DNA of 64,000 nt from Dongia mobilis. Its GTDB lineage: Bacteria; Pseudomonadota; Alphaproteobacteria; Dongiales; Dongiaceae. Made by a program: the position numbers and the translations under genes. The notes beneath the pieces were generated by a model, which was given only the letters and a program-made list of their open reading frames with translations, ran no database searches and had not been told where the DNA came from. This document shows positions 54,795-63,583 of the stretch, one piece after another (position 1 is the first letter of the stretch; the number at the start of each line of letters is the position of its first letter). The DNA lies in NCBI RefSeq assembly GCF_004363235.1, contig NZ_SNYW01000008.1, forward strand, positions 62,001-126,000. Direction: 5' to 3'.

Positions 54795-57116
54795 ATGAGC
54801 AAGTCAGTGAGCGGTGAAAGCGGCAAGACCAGTGCGACCGACCCGAGAAGCGGGGGTGCCAATCGCTGGCGCCGCTTTGCCGATTGGGACGAACGGCCGC
54901 TGCGCCTCGACCGCTTCGCGATCGAGGATCCGGAGAACGGCTTTGCCGCCTTCAAAGGGGCGAAGGACCCGAAACCGGGCATCGAGATCGCGGATGGCCG
55001 CATCCTCTCGATGGACGGCATCCCGGCCGCCGATTTCGACATGATCGACCATTTCATCGCCACGCATCACCTCGACCTCGATCTCGCGCCCGAGGCGATG
55101 GCGCTGCCCTCGCGCGAGATCGCGCGCATGCTGGTCGACGTCGCCGTGCCGCGCACGGAACTGGCGCGCCTCGCCCACGGTCTCACTCCGGCGAAGCTCG
55201 CCGAGGTGGTGGCGCAATTGTCGGCGATCGAGCTGGCCTTCGCCTTTTCGAAGATGCGCACGCGCAAGACCCCCGGTAACCAGGGCCATGTGACGAATGC
55301 CAAGGACGATCCCCTGCAGCTGGCGGCCGACGCCGCCGCTGCCGTCGCCTTCGGCTTCGACGAGATCGAGACCACCATGCGCGTTGCCCGCAACTCCTGG
55401 TCGAACGCGCTGGCCTGTTCCGTGGGGGCCGCGATCGGGCGCTGGGGTACCCTCTTCCAATGCTCCAGCGAGGAGAACGAGGAACTGCAGATCGGCATGG
55501 CGGGCTTCACCTCCTATGCCGAGACGGTCTCGGTCTATGGCACCGAGAAGGCCTTCACCGATGGCGACGACACGCCCTGGTCGAAGGCCTTCCTGGCCGC
55601 CGCCTATGCCAGCCGCGGCATCAAGATGCGCTGCACCTCCGGCGCGGCGTCCGAATTGCTGATGGGCTTCCACGAGGCGAAATCGCTGCTCTATCTGGAG
55701 GCGCGCTGCCTCTGCCTGCAGCGCGCCATGGGCGTCCAGGGAACGCAGAATGGCGGCATCGACGGGGCGCCGCTCGCTTCCACCATGCCGGGCGGGGTGC
55801 GCGAATTGATGGCCGAGAATCTGATCGCGGTCTGGCTCGATCTCGAATGCGCCACCGGCAACGATGCGCGCCATTCCGAATCCGAGATCCGGGTCGGCGC
55901 CAAGATCCTGCCCTTCCTCATCGCCGGCTCGGATCTGGTCTGTTCCGGCATGGGTTCGATCCTGAAATACGACAATTCCTTCAACCCCTCCTCGTTCAAC
56001 GGCGAGGAGATGGAGGATTTCCTGGTGCTGCAGCGGGATTTCGAGGCCGATGGCGGCTTGAACTCGGTCGACGAATCCCGCGCCCTCGAGCTGCGCCGCC
56101 GGGCCATCGATGCGCTTTGCGCGGTCTTCGCCGAGCTCGATCTGGGCTCGCCGACAGCCGCCATGAAACAGAGTGTGGCGATCGCCTCCGGCTCGAACGA
56201 GACCGCCAGCTATACCCCGCGCGAGGTCAGCTTCATCAGCGAGAAGATCAAGGCAAAGGGCATAAACGTGCTCGACGTCATCAAGGCGCTGGCCCGGCGC
56301 GGCTTCCGCGAGGAGGCGGAGAATCTCCTCCAGGTGGTGCGGCTGCGCGTCTCCGGCGACTACCTGCAGACGGCCGCCGTGGTGCGCCGCGGCCGCGTCA
56401 TCTCGGCGGTCAACGATCCCAACGATTACGGGGGGCCCGGCAGCGGCTATCGCCTGTCGCCGCAGCGGCGCCAGGAACTGGCCGCAATCCGCGACGTGCT
56501 GACGCGCGAGGAAGTGCTGCGCACCGAGGCCACCTATGCCGCGGCGGAAAACCGGCGCATCACCTACCGCGCCCTCGGCACGGCGCCGGCGGCGGGACCC
56601 GAGAACGAGGTGGTTGTCGGGGTCAGTCCCGCCTTCGGCATCAAGCTCTACCGAACGCTGGCGGGTCATCCGCTCTCCGCCGTGCTGCGCGCGATCGGCG
56701 ACGGCATCCGGGCGCGCGGCGGAGAGCCCCGCTTCGTGCGCCTGCGCCACACCGCCGACACCTCCTTCCTCGGCCTCTCGGCGGCGCGGCTGGCGGGGTC
56801 GGGGATCGGCATCGGCCTGCAGGCCAAGGGCACCGCGGTTATCCATCAGAAGGACCGCCTGCCGCACCACAATCTGGAACTTTTCTCCAACGCGCCGATC
56901 ACCACGCTCGACCATTACCGGGGGCTGGGCGAGAATGCCGCCCTCTATGCCCGGGGCGAGATGCCGGAACCGGTGGTGGTGCCGACGCAGGGCCAGGCCC
57001 TGGGGGCCCGCTATCACGCCCAGGTGGCCCTCATCTATGCGATCGAAACCTCGCTGACCCAGGACGGCGCCAAGCCCGAGGCGATCGAGATCAGCTTCCA
57101 GGAGGCGGCGGAATGA
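54795..57116 (+). CDS. B12-dependent diol/glycerol dehydratase, fused large and medium subunits
   Basis: 773 residues from ATG 54795; GTG 54786 is an alternative nearer to the last AGGAG. Residues ~35-560 match PduC-type large subunits: RRFADWDERPLRLD, KPGIEIADGRILSMDGIPAADFDMIDHFIA, RARKTPGNQGHVTN-like substrate loop, SVYGTEKAFTDGDDTPWSKAFLA, GVQGTQNGG, LDLECATGNDARHSE. Residues ~610-773 match PduD-type medium subunits: EVVVGVSPAFGIKLYRTLAGHPL, GIGIGLQAKGTAVIHQKDRLP, NLELFSNAPITTLDHYR. Classical enzymes keep these on separate chains. The enzyme would convert a 1,2-diol or glycerol to an aldehyde using adenosylcobalamin. An ethanolamine ammonia-lyase identity is excluded by the motifs. Confidence 0.92.
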   Translation: MSKSVSGESGKTSATDPRSGGANRWRRFADWDERPLRLDRFAIEDPENGFAAFKGAKDPKPGIEIADGRILSMDGIPAADFDMIDHFIATHHLDLDLAPEAMALPSREIARMLVDVAVPRTELARLAHGLTPAKLAEVVAQLSAIELAFAFSKMRTRKTPGNQGHVTNAKDDPLQLAADAAAAVAFGFDEIETTMRVARNSWSNALACSVGAAIGRWGTLFQCSSEENEELQIGMAGFTSYAETVSVYGTEKAFTDGDDTPWSKAFLAAAYASRGIKMRCTSGAASELLMGFHEAKSLLYLEARCLCLQRAMGVQGTQNGGIDGAPLASTMPGGVRELMAENLIAVWLDLECATGNDARHSESEIRVGAKILPFLIAGSDLVCSGMGSILKYDNSFNPSSFNGEEMEDFLVLQRDFEADGGLNSVDESRALELRRRAIDALCAVFAELDLGSPTAAMKQSVAIASGSNETASYTPREVSFISEKIKAKGINVLDVIKALARRGFREEAENLLQVVRLRVSGDYLQTAAVVRRGRVISAVNDPNDYGGPGSGYRLSPQRRQELAAIRDVLTREEVLRTEATYAAAENRRITYRALGTAPAAGPENEVVVGVSPAFGIKLYRTLAGHPLSAVLRAIGDGIRARGGEPRFVRLRHTADTSFLGLSAARLAGSGIGIGLQAKGTAVIHQKDRLPHHNLELFSNAPITTLDHYRGLGENAALYARGEMPEPVVVPTQGQALGARYHAQVALIYAIETSLTQDGAKPEAIEISFQEAAE

Positions 57117-57559
57117 GCGGGCCGGCCGACAGGAACGGGCGCATCCGCGGTATCGCCGACTATCCGCTCGCCGAGAAGCGGCCGGAGATCGTGAAATCGG
57201 CGCGCGGCAAGCCGCTCAAGGACCTCACCCTGGCTGCGGTCGAGGCCGGCGAGGTGACGCTTGAGGATCTCGGGATCACGCCGCAGGCCTTGCTCGACCA
57301 GGCGGCGATCGCCGCCAAGGCGGGGCGGCCCACCCTCGCCCGCAATTTCGCCCGCGCCGCCGAACTGGTCGAGGTGCCGCAGGACGTGCTGCTTCGCATC
57401 TACGAATTGCTGCGGCCCGGCCGGGCCGGGAACAAGGACGAGGTGCTGGCGGCGGCGCGGGAGTTGCGGGAAACCTACAACGCCCCCACCATGGCGGCCT
57501 TCGTCGAGGAGGCGGCCGAGATCTACGAGCGGCGCGGCCTGTTCACCTTCCGCTATTGA
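57113..57559 (+). CDS. Diol dehydratase small subunit
   Basis: 148 residues; ATG overlaps the fused subunit's stop (ATGA). The PduE-type pattern reads DYPLAEKRPEIVKSARGKPL, LAAVEAGEVTLEDLGITPQALLDQAAIA, RNFARAAELVEVPQDVLLRIYELLRPGRA and NAPTMAAFVEEAAEIYERRGLF. With the fused large-medium chain it should give a complete enzyme. Confidence 0.93.
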   Translation: MSGPADRNGRIRGIADYPLAEKRPEIVKSARGKPLKDLTLAAVEAGEVTLEDLGITPQALLDQAAIAAKAGRPTLARNFARAAELVEVPQDVLLRIYELLRPGRAGNKDEVLAAARELRETYNAPTMAAFVEEAAEIYERRGLFTFRY

Positions 57560-57614
57560 GGAGAACCACGGTATTGAGGGGAATCATGGTGGATCATCGG
57601 CCCGGCGGAACAGC

Positions 57615-58310
57615 ATGAGTTGGAAGACCCGCAACCGTTCCTTCTATTACCAGGACGCCCCCGAGCCGGAGGATCTCGACTGGAAGCCGGCCGAGACGGC
57701 CTTCCTCGTCATCGACGTGCAGAACACCTATCTGGCGCGGCCCGACCGCGCCGGCCTCGATCCGGCGGGCCAGGCCGCCTATGACGCGTGGACGCCGTTT
57801 CATGAACGCATGAACGGTATCGTGATCCCGCGCATCAGGGACATGCTGGCATTCGCGCGCGCCCGCGGCATCGAATGTCTGTTCGCCCGCATCGCCTGCC
57901 AGACCGGGGATGGCCGCGACCGCTCCTTGAGCCAGAAACTGCCGGGCTGGAACAACCTGCTGCTGCCCAAGGACGAGCATGCCTCGCAGCTCGTGCCGCA
58001 ATTGCAGCCGCAGGGCGACGAGATCGTCGTCACCAAGACCACGGATTCCGCCCTCACCGGCACCAATCTCCGGCTCATCCTCCACAATCTCGGTATCCGC
58101 AACGTGATCTGCGCCGGCATCTTCACCGATCAATGCGTCGCTTCCACCGTGCGGTCTCTGGCCGATGAAAGCTTCCGCGTGGTGGTGCTGGAGGATTGCT
58201 GCGCTGCGGGAAATGATGCACTGCACCAGCAGGAACTCGCCATCATCAACATGATCTACTGCCATGTGATGAATGCCGCGGAATTGAAGGCGCAACTGGC
58301 ACCCGCCTGA
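57615..58310 (+). CDS. Isochorismatase-family cysteine hydrolase
   Basis: 231 residues from ATG 57615. The catalytic triad is visible: Asp34 (AFLVIDVQNTY), Lys141 (VVTKTTDSAL) and Cys174 (GIFTDQCVASTVRSLADE), with the cis-peptide region FTD before Cys. Members hydrolyse amides, ureides or isochorismate. In this setting an amide or amino-diol derivative substrate is possible. It lies 55 bp after the dehydratase small subunit and is probably co-transcribed. Confidence 0.9.
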   Translation: MSWKTRNRSFYYQDAPEPEDLDWKPAETAFLVIDVQNTYLARPDRAGLDPAGQAAYDAWTPFHERMNGIVIPRIRDMLAFARARGIECLFARIACQTGDGRDRSLSQKLPGWNNLLLPKDEHASQLVPQLQPQGDEIVVTKTTDSALTGTNLRLILHNLGIRNVICAGIFTDQCVASTVRSLADESFRVVVLEDCCAAGNDALHQQELAIINMIYCHVMNAAELKAQLAPA

Positions 58311-58641
58311 TGCCCGGCCATGCCGGATCCCAGCTGGATACGGGCTGAATCCGGGCTGAATGCTGACCGATCGTCCAGAAAGCCGCCGCTCACGCGCTCG
58401 TGGCTGGCGGTGGCGCGCGATCGGGTGTGGGATGGGTCTGTCAAGATTATCGCCCGAAATGTCAAGACCGGGTGGCAGGCGGGGCCTATCGTCGGCATCC
58501 TGCGAAGAACAGATGAACTCGCGCCAAGCGAGCCTGACCCCGATACGGGTCGAGATAGGTTGGACCAACAGGGCTGATTCAACAGGGAAGCGGCCGACGG
58601 CGGCAGTCACGCGCCCAGGGCCGCGGCAACGGAGAGGGAAG
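58311..58641. other. 331-bp gap before the ABC importer
   Basis: No convincing ORF. It holds an 11-bp direct repeat (CGGGCTGAATC-like at 58341 and 58352) and two TGTCAAGA boxes about 20 bp apart near 58439 and 58459 that may form an operator or promoter for the importer genes. Confidence 0.5.
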
Positions 58642-59802
58642 ATGAGCTATTTCAAGCAGACGCGTCGCGATTTCCTGAAGCATTCCGCGCTGGCGGCCGG
58701 CGGTCTTGCCGCGGGCGGCCTTACCGGCCTCGGAGCCGCCTCGGCGCGCTCCAACGAACTCAACATCCTGTGCTGGGAAGGCTACAACTCGGCCCAGGTG
58801 CTGGATCCGTTCCGCTCGGAACACGGCATCACGATCCGCGCCGAATCGCTCACCAACGATCCCACCATGATCAACCGCCTCAGGGCGGGCGAGACCAATG
58901 TCTGGGACCTGATCAACGTCAACAATCCCTGGGCGCGCAAGATCATGTATCCGGAAGGCTTGATCAAGCCGATCGACCGCGCCCGCTTCGAGCCCTATTT
59001 CGACAAGATGTTGCCCGAGTTCAAGGCGCCCTATAAATGGGCGATGGACGAGAAGGGCGAGCAGCTGCTCGGCATGGCGCAGCGCTTCGGTCCGTTCTCC
59101 TACGTGGTGAACACCGACAAGATCAGCCGGGCGACGGCCGAGGACCAGGGCTGGGATCTGTGGAACGATCCGGCCAATGCCGGCAAGTACGGCGTGCAGG
59201 CCTCCGATGACTGGAACGTCTTCGACATTTGCTGCATTGCCGGCTTCGACCCCTTCAAGGAGCATTCGGACGAGGAAGTGGCGAAGTTCACCGAGACCGC
59301 GGCGAAGGTCTTCAAGGGCGCCAAGATGGTGAGCGACCTCGCCACCCTCAACCAGGGCCTGGTCTCGGGCGAGATCGATTTCTACCTCACCGGCGGCACC
59401 TATACCGCCTCGCCGGCGCGCGCCGACGGCGCCCTCAACATCCGCGCCATCACGCCGCTGCGCGGGCCGTTTGCCGACGGCAAGGCGGGCATTTCCTGGA
59501 TCGAGATCACCTCGGTGGTCAACAACCCGGATATCTCGACCCATGCCGAGAACTTCCTGGAATACGTCCAGTCGCCGGAAATGTCGCACACGGTCGCCTT
59601 CGCCGAAGGCACCTTCAATCCGGTCACCCAGATGGGCAACAAGGCCTGTTTCGATCTCTTCACCAAGGAAGAGCTCGACATCATCCAGTGGGACAGCCTG
59701 GAAGAGGAAATGGCGCGCTGCGTCGAATATGATATCGTGCCGGATTATGACAAGCTGCTCGACATCATGACGGCGGCGAAGCGCGAAGCGTCCGGCGGCT
59801 GA
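58642..59802 (+). CDS. Extracellular substrate-binding protein (PotD/PotF type), Tat-exported
   Basis: 386 residues from ATG 58642, with GGAGAGGG upstream. A twin-arginine signal (TRRDFLKHSALAAGGLAAGG) precedes the mature protein. The Pot-type SBP fold follows: LNILCWEGYNSAQVLDPFR, TNVWDLINVNNPWARKI, LDIIQWDSLEEEM. The family binds polyamines and other cationic or amino compounds. The ligand may be a diol or amino-diol fed to the dehydratase, which is inference from position. Confidence 0.9.
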   Translation: MSYFKQTRRDFLKHSALAAGGLAAGGLTGLGAASARSNELNILCWEGYNSAQVLDPFRSEHGITIRAESLTNDPTMINRLRAGETNVWDLINVNNPWARKIMYPEGLIKPIDRARFEPYFDKMLPEFKAPYKWAMDEKGEQLLGMAQRFGPFSYVVNTDKISRATAEDQGWDLWNDPANAGKYGVQASDDWNVFDICCIAGFDPFKEHSDEEVAKFTETAAKVFKGAKMVSDLATLNQGLVSGEIDFYLTGGTYTASPARADGALNIRAITPLRGPFADGKAGISWIEITSVVNNPDISTHAENFLEYVQSPEMSHTVAFAEGTFNPVTQMGNKACFDLFTKEELDIIQWDSLEEEMARCVEYDIVPDYDKLLDIMTAAKREASGG

Positions 59803-59912
59803 CGCAAGGCCACAAGACCACACGCGGGTCGCCCCTTTCGTCACGGATCGGGCGGCCCGCGTCGTTTTCGTGCTAGCGAGAACTGACTTCACGAGACTCC
59901 ATCCAGGGAACC

Positions 59913-60989
59913 ATGACGGGGATCATGACCGGCCGTTCGCCCATCCTGCAATTGCGCAACCTCACCAAGACGTTCGGCAGCTTCGCCGCTGTCAACAGCA
60001 TCGATCTCGACATTGCCGAGGGCGAGTTCTTCACCATCGTCGGTCCGTCCGGCAGCGGCAAGACGACGCTGCTGCGCATGCTGACCGGGATGGAATTCGC
60101 CAGCTCCGGCGACATCCTCCTGCGCGGCGAGCGGATAAACGATTTGCCGGCCAACAAGCGGCCGACCTGCATGGTGTTCCAGTCGCTGGCGCTGTTCCCG
60201 CACCGGACCGTCGGGCAGAACATCGAGTTCTCGATGAAGATCAAGGGAATCGACCCGGCCAGGCGCAAGGCCCGCGCGCTCGAGCTGATGGCGCAGCTGC
60301 GCCTGCCCGAAAACTACTATGCCAAGAATGTCACCAAATGCTCGGGCGGCGAGCGGCAGCGCGTGGCGCTGGCTCGTGCCCTCGCCTATGAGCCGGACAT
60401 TCTCTTCTTCGACGAGCCGCTTTCGGCCATCGACTACAAGCTCCGGAAGACGCTGGAGAAGGAGCTGAAGGACATCCACCGCGAGACCGGCAAGACCTTC
60501 ATCTACATCACCCACAGCCTCGAGGAGGCGATGGTGATGAGCGACCGCATCGGCGTCATGCGCGCCGGGCGGCTGGTCCAGGTCGGCACACCGCAGGAGA
60601 TCTACACCGCGCCGAAGACCAAGTTCGTCTCGGAATTCATCGGCGACGTCAACATCATCGCCGTCTCCGTCAACGGGTCCGGCGTCACGGCGCCGACGCT
60701 GGGCGTCGGCCTGAAAAGCCCGCCGGCACCCGCCGGCTTTGCCGCCGGGCATCTGGTGGTGCGGCCGGAATCGCTGCGTTTCCTCGAGCATGCCGGCGAG
60801 GCGGACAATGCCCTGAGCGGCCGGGTCTACAACGAATATGTGCTGGGCTCGCGCATCCAGTACCAGGTGCGCGTCGGCGAGCAGGTCTTCATCGTCGAGA
60901 AGCTGCGTCAGCAGGCCTTCGCCGGCAAGCTCGACGACAACGTGCTCATCGGCTGGGATGCCAAGGACAGCATCCTGGTGACGGATTGA
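59913..60989 (+). CDS. Pot-type ABC importer ATPase
   Basis: 358 residues. ATG 59913 has AGGGA upstream; ATG 59925 is also possible. Walker A GPSGSGKTTLLRML, Q-loop QSLALFPHRTV, signature CSGGERQRVALARAL (Cys in place of the usual Leu), Walker B ILFFDEPLSAID, H-loop YITHSLEEAM, and a C-terminal TOBE-like domain (~280-350). It powers the two permeases that follow. Confidence 0.94.
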   Translation: MTGIMTGRSPILQLRNLTKTFGSFAAVNSIDLDIAEGEFFTIVGPSGSGKTTLLRMLTGMEFASSGDILLRGERINDLPANKRPTCMVFQSLALFPHRTVGQNIEFSMKIKGIDPARRKARALELMAQLRLPENYYAKNVTKCSGGERQRVALARALAYEPDILFFDEPLSAIDYKLRKTLEKELKDIHRETGKTFIYITHSLEEAMVMSDRIGVMRAGRLVQVGTPQEIYTAPKTKFVSEFIGDVNIIAVSVNGSGVTAPTLGVGLKSPPAPAGFAAGHLVVRPESLRFLEHAGEADNALSGRVYNEYVLGSRIQYQVRVGEQVFIVEKLRQQAFAGKLDDNVLIGWDAKDSILVTD

Positions 60990-61003
60990 GGGTGGGGCGC
61001 GCC

Positions 61004-61861
61004 ATGTCGATCCTCTCCCGCCTGCTGCCCCCGGGCCGCCGCCACGCCCTGCCGCTGATCCTGTTCATGGCGGTGGGATTTGCGGCGCCCCTCTTCGCAG
61101 TCATCGCCTACAGCTTCGTGCCAGCCCGCACCTTCGACCTGTGGGCCGATTGGAGCTTCGACAACTATCTCGAGGTCTTCAATTCCACCAGCTACATCGC
61201 CTTCGGCTGGTCGCTGGGCCTCGCCGCCGCAACCGTCCTTATCCTGGCGCTGGTCTGCTATCCGGTCGCCTTCGGCCTGGCGCGCGTCTTCGGCAAATGG
61301 GCGACGCTGATCACGCTGCTCTTCACCCTGCCGCTTTTCGTCTCGGAGAATGTCCGCCTCTATGGCTGGATCATGGTCTTCATCAAGAACGGCGTGCTGC
61401 TGGGAACGCTGAAATCCTTGTTCGGCTGGGAACCGGACAGCATCGTCTTCACGCCGGAACTGACCCTGCTCGGCATGGTCTATGTGTATCTGCCCTTCAT
61501 GTTGTTTCCGATGACGCTGGGCGTCTCGATGGTGCCGCAGCAGACCCGCGACGCGGCCTATGACCTCGGCGCCAGCCGCTGGCAGGTCTTCCGCGAGGTC
61601 GATCTGCCGCTCTCCATGCCGGGCATCGTCATCGGCTTCCTGCTGACCTTCGTCCTTGCCGTGGGTGCCATTGCCGAGGCCAAGGTGCTGGGCGGCCAGC
61701 GCATCATCCCGATCGCCAACGACATCGAGGTGGCCTTCACCTATGCGCAGAACTGGCCGCTGGGCTCGGCGCTGGCGGTGCTGCTGATGCTCCTGGTCGG
61801 CTTCCTGGTCCTGATCGTGCTGCGGCGCTTCGACCTCGACACCATCCTGGGCCGGAGGTGA
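61004..61861 (+). CDS. Pot-type ABC importer permease 1
   Basis: 285 residues from ATG 61004; the frame also reads from a TTG at 60986. There are six hydrophobic segments and the EAA loop DAAYDLGASRWQVFREVDLPLSMPGIVIG, which docks the ATPase. It is PotB-like and first of two permeases. Confidence 0.92.
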   Translation: MSILSRLLPPGRRHALPLILFMAVGFAAPLFAVIAYSFVPARTFDLWADWSFDNYLEVFNSTSYIAFGWSLGLAAATVLILALVCYPVAFGLARVFGKWATLITLLFTLPLFVSENVRLYGWIMVFIKNGVLLGTLKSLFGWEPDSIVFTPELTLLGMVYVYLPFMLFPMTLGVSMVPQQTRDAAYDLGASRWQVFREVDLPLSMPGIVIGFLLTFVLAVGAIAEAKVLGGQRIIPIANDIEVAFTYAQNWPLGSALAVLLMLLVGFLVLIVLRRFDLDTILGRR

Positions 61862-61865
61862 GATC

Positions 61866-62678
61866 ATGAACAGCCGTTCCGACCGCATGATCCGCGCCCT
61901 CATCTGGGCCTGGGCCAGCGCCATCATCCTCTTCATGTATCTGCCGGCCATCGGCCTGCTGCTCGCTTCCAGCACTTCTTCGCGCTATTTCATCTTTCCG
62001 ATCCAGCGCTGGGGCTTCGACTGGTGGCAGAAGACCTTCGTCTCGCTGGAGATCCACCAGCTGTTCAAGACTTCCTTCGCCATTGCCGGCTCGGTCACCG
62101 TGATCGCCGTGGTGATCGCGCTCTTCGGCGCGCTCGCCTTCGCCCGCTATGACTGGAAGGGGCGCGGGATCTTCCAGAAGATCGTGCTGCTGCCGATCTT
62201 CTTTCCGCAGACCGTGCTGGGCCTCGCCCTCCTGCTCTGGTTCAACGCGCTCGGCCTGCAGATGTCGTGGCAGACGGCGGTCTTCGCGCATCTGGTCTGG
62301 ATCATCCCGGTCTGCACGCTGGTCATTTCGATCCAGGTCTATTCCTTCGACCCGGCCCTGGAAGAGGCGGCGTTCGATCTGGGCGCCAGCCGCTTCCAGG
62401 TGTTCCGCGAGGTGACGCTGCCGGTGCTGTTTCCAGGCATCTTCTCCGGTGCGCTTTTCGCCTTCCTGCTCTCCTGGGGCAATTTCCCGCTTTCGCTCTA
62501 CACCACCGGCGCCGACACGACGCTGCCCGAATATCTTTATTCCAAGATGATCGCCGGCTACACGCCGGGCGTCCCGGTGCTTGGCACCGCCTCGACGCTG
62601 GGCGCCGGAATCCTGCTGCTCTGCGGCTATCTCCTCATCGTCTACCTGCGCCGCCGCCGCTCGGCGGATGGCGCCTGA
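61866..62678 (+). CDS. Pot-type ABC importer permease 2
   Basis: 270 residues, 4 bp after permease 1. Six membrane segments and an EAA loop (EAAFDLGASRFQVFREVTLPVLFPGIFSG) are seen. It is PotC-like and makes a heterodimer with permease 1. Confidence 0.92.
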   Translation: MNSRSDRMIRALIWAWASAIILFMYLPAIGLLLASSTSSRYFIFPIQRWGFDWWQKTFVSLEIHQLFKTSFAIAGSVTVIAVVIALFGALAFARYDWKGRGIFQKIVLLPIFFPQTVLGLALLLWFNALGLQMSWQTAVFAHLVWIIPVCTLVISIQVYSFDPALEEAAFDLGASRFQVFREVTLPVLFPGIFSGALFAFLLSWGNFPLSLYTTGADTTLPEYLYSKMIAGYTPGVPVLGTASTLGAGILLLCGYLLIVYLRRRRSADGA

Positions 62679-62707
62679 CCAGCAACTGGAAACCGGAGGT
62701 CTCGACC

Positions 62708-63490
62708 ATGTTGGGTGCATCGCTCAAGGACAAATCCGTCATCGTCACCGGCGCCAGCAAGGGCATCGGCAAGGGCATCGCGCGGGTCTTCGCGCAGCAT
62801 GGCGCCAAGGTGCTGGTGGTGGGGCGCGACCTCGCCGCGGCCGAGGCGACGGCGAAGGAATTCGTGGCGGCGGGCGGCACGGCCAGCGGCTTCTCCGCCG
62901 ACGTGACCAAGCTTGCCGACATGGAGAAGATGGCCAAGGTTGCGGCCGAGCGCCATGGCGGCGTCGACGTGCTCTGCGCCAATGCCGGCGTCTTCCCGCA
63001 GGTGAAGATGGAGGAAATGTCGCCCGAGACCTGGGACGAGGTGATGGCGACCAACCTCAAGGGCACCTTCCTCTCGGTCAAGGCCTGCATTCCCTATCTG
63101 AAGAAAAGCGGGGCGGGGCGTATCGTCATCACCTCCTCGATCACCGGCCCGGTCACCGGCTTCCCCGGCTGGACCCATTACGGCGCCACCAAGGCCGGGC
63201 AATTGGGCTTCATGCGCACCGCCTGCATGGAGCTCGGCAAATACGGCATCACGGTGAATGCGGTTCTCCCCGGCAACATCGTGACGGAAGGCCTCAAGGA
63301 ACTCGGGCCCGAATACATGAAGGGCATGGCGGCGGCGGTACCGCTCGGCCATCTCGGCGAGGTCGAGGATATCGGCCATGCCGCGCTCTTCTTCGCCACC
63401 AAGGAAGCGGGCTACATCACCGGCCAGACCATCATCGTCGATGGCGGCCAGATCCTGCCCGAATCGCCCGACGCGCTCGCTCAGATGTAA
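62708..63490 (+). CDS. Short-chain dehydrogenase/reductase
   Basis: 260 residues; GGAGG lies 8 bases before ATG 62708. Classical SDR features: TGASKGIG cofactor loop (residues 14-21), NAG at 91-93, catalytic Ser143/144 (ITSSITG), Tyr158 and Lys162 (YGATKAG). It ends QTIIVDGGQILPESP. It most likely oxidises or reduces a hydroxyl or aldehyde of the pathway. It is the last gene of the importer operon. Confidence 0.93.
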   Translation: MLGASLKDKSVIVTGASKGIGKGIARVFAQHGAKVLVVGRDLAAAEATAKEFVAAGGTASGFSADVTKLADMEKMAKVAAERHGGVDVLCANAGVFPQVKMEEMSPETWDEVMATNLKGTFLSVKACIPYLKKSGAGRIVITSSITGPVTGFPGWTHYGATKAGQLGFMRTACMELGKYGITVNAVLPGNIVTEGLKELGPEYMKGMAAAVPLGHLGEVEDIGHAALFFATKEAGYITGQTIIVDGGQILPESPDALAQM

Positions 63491-63524
63491 GCGATAGAGG
63501 GTGGGGCCCGGTCGCGCCACCCGC

Positions 63525-63570
63525 TCACCTCATCCCCTCTCCCCTCGCGGGAGGGGGTCAGGGTGAGGGG
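63525..63570. repeat. REP-like element after the SDR gene
   Basis: CTCACCTCATCCCCTCTCCC and GGGAGGGGGTCAGGGTGAGG form an imperfect inverted repeat around a CCTCGC centre. It belongs to the same repeat family as 46311-46423 and separates two convergent genes. Confidence 0.7.
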
Positions 63571-63583
63571 GCCGACGTGAAGA

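Noticed and set aside
54795-57559. Ethanolamine ammonia-lyase (eutBC) as identity of the B12 enzyme
   Set aside because: The motifs (DGDDTPWSKAFLA, VIHQKDRLP, DYPLAEKRPE) are those of diol/glycerol dehydratase large, medium and small subunits, not EutB/EutC.
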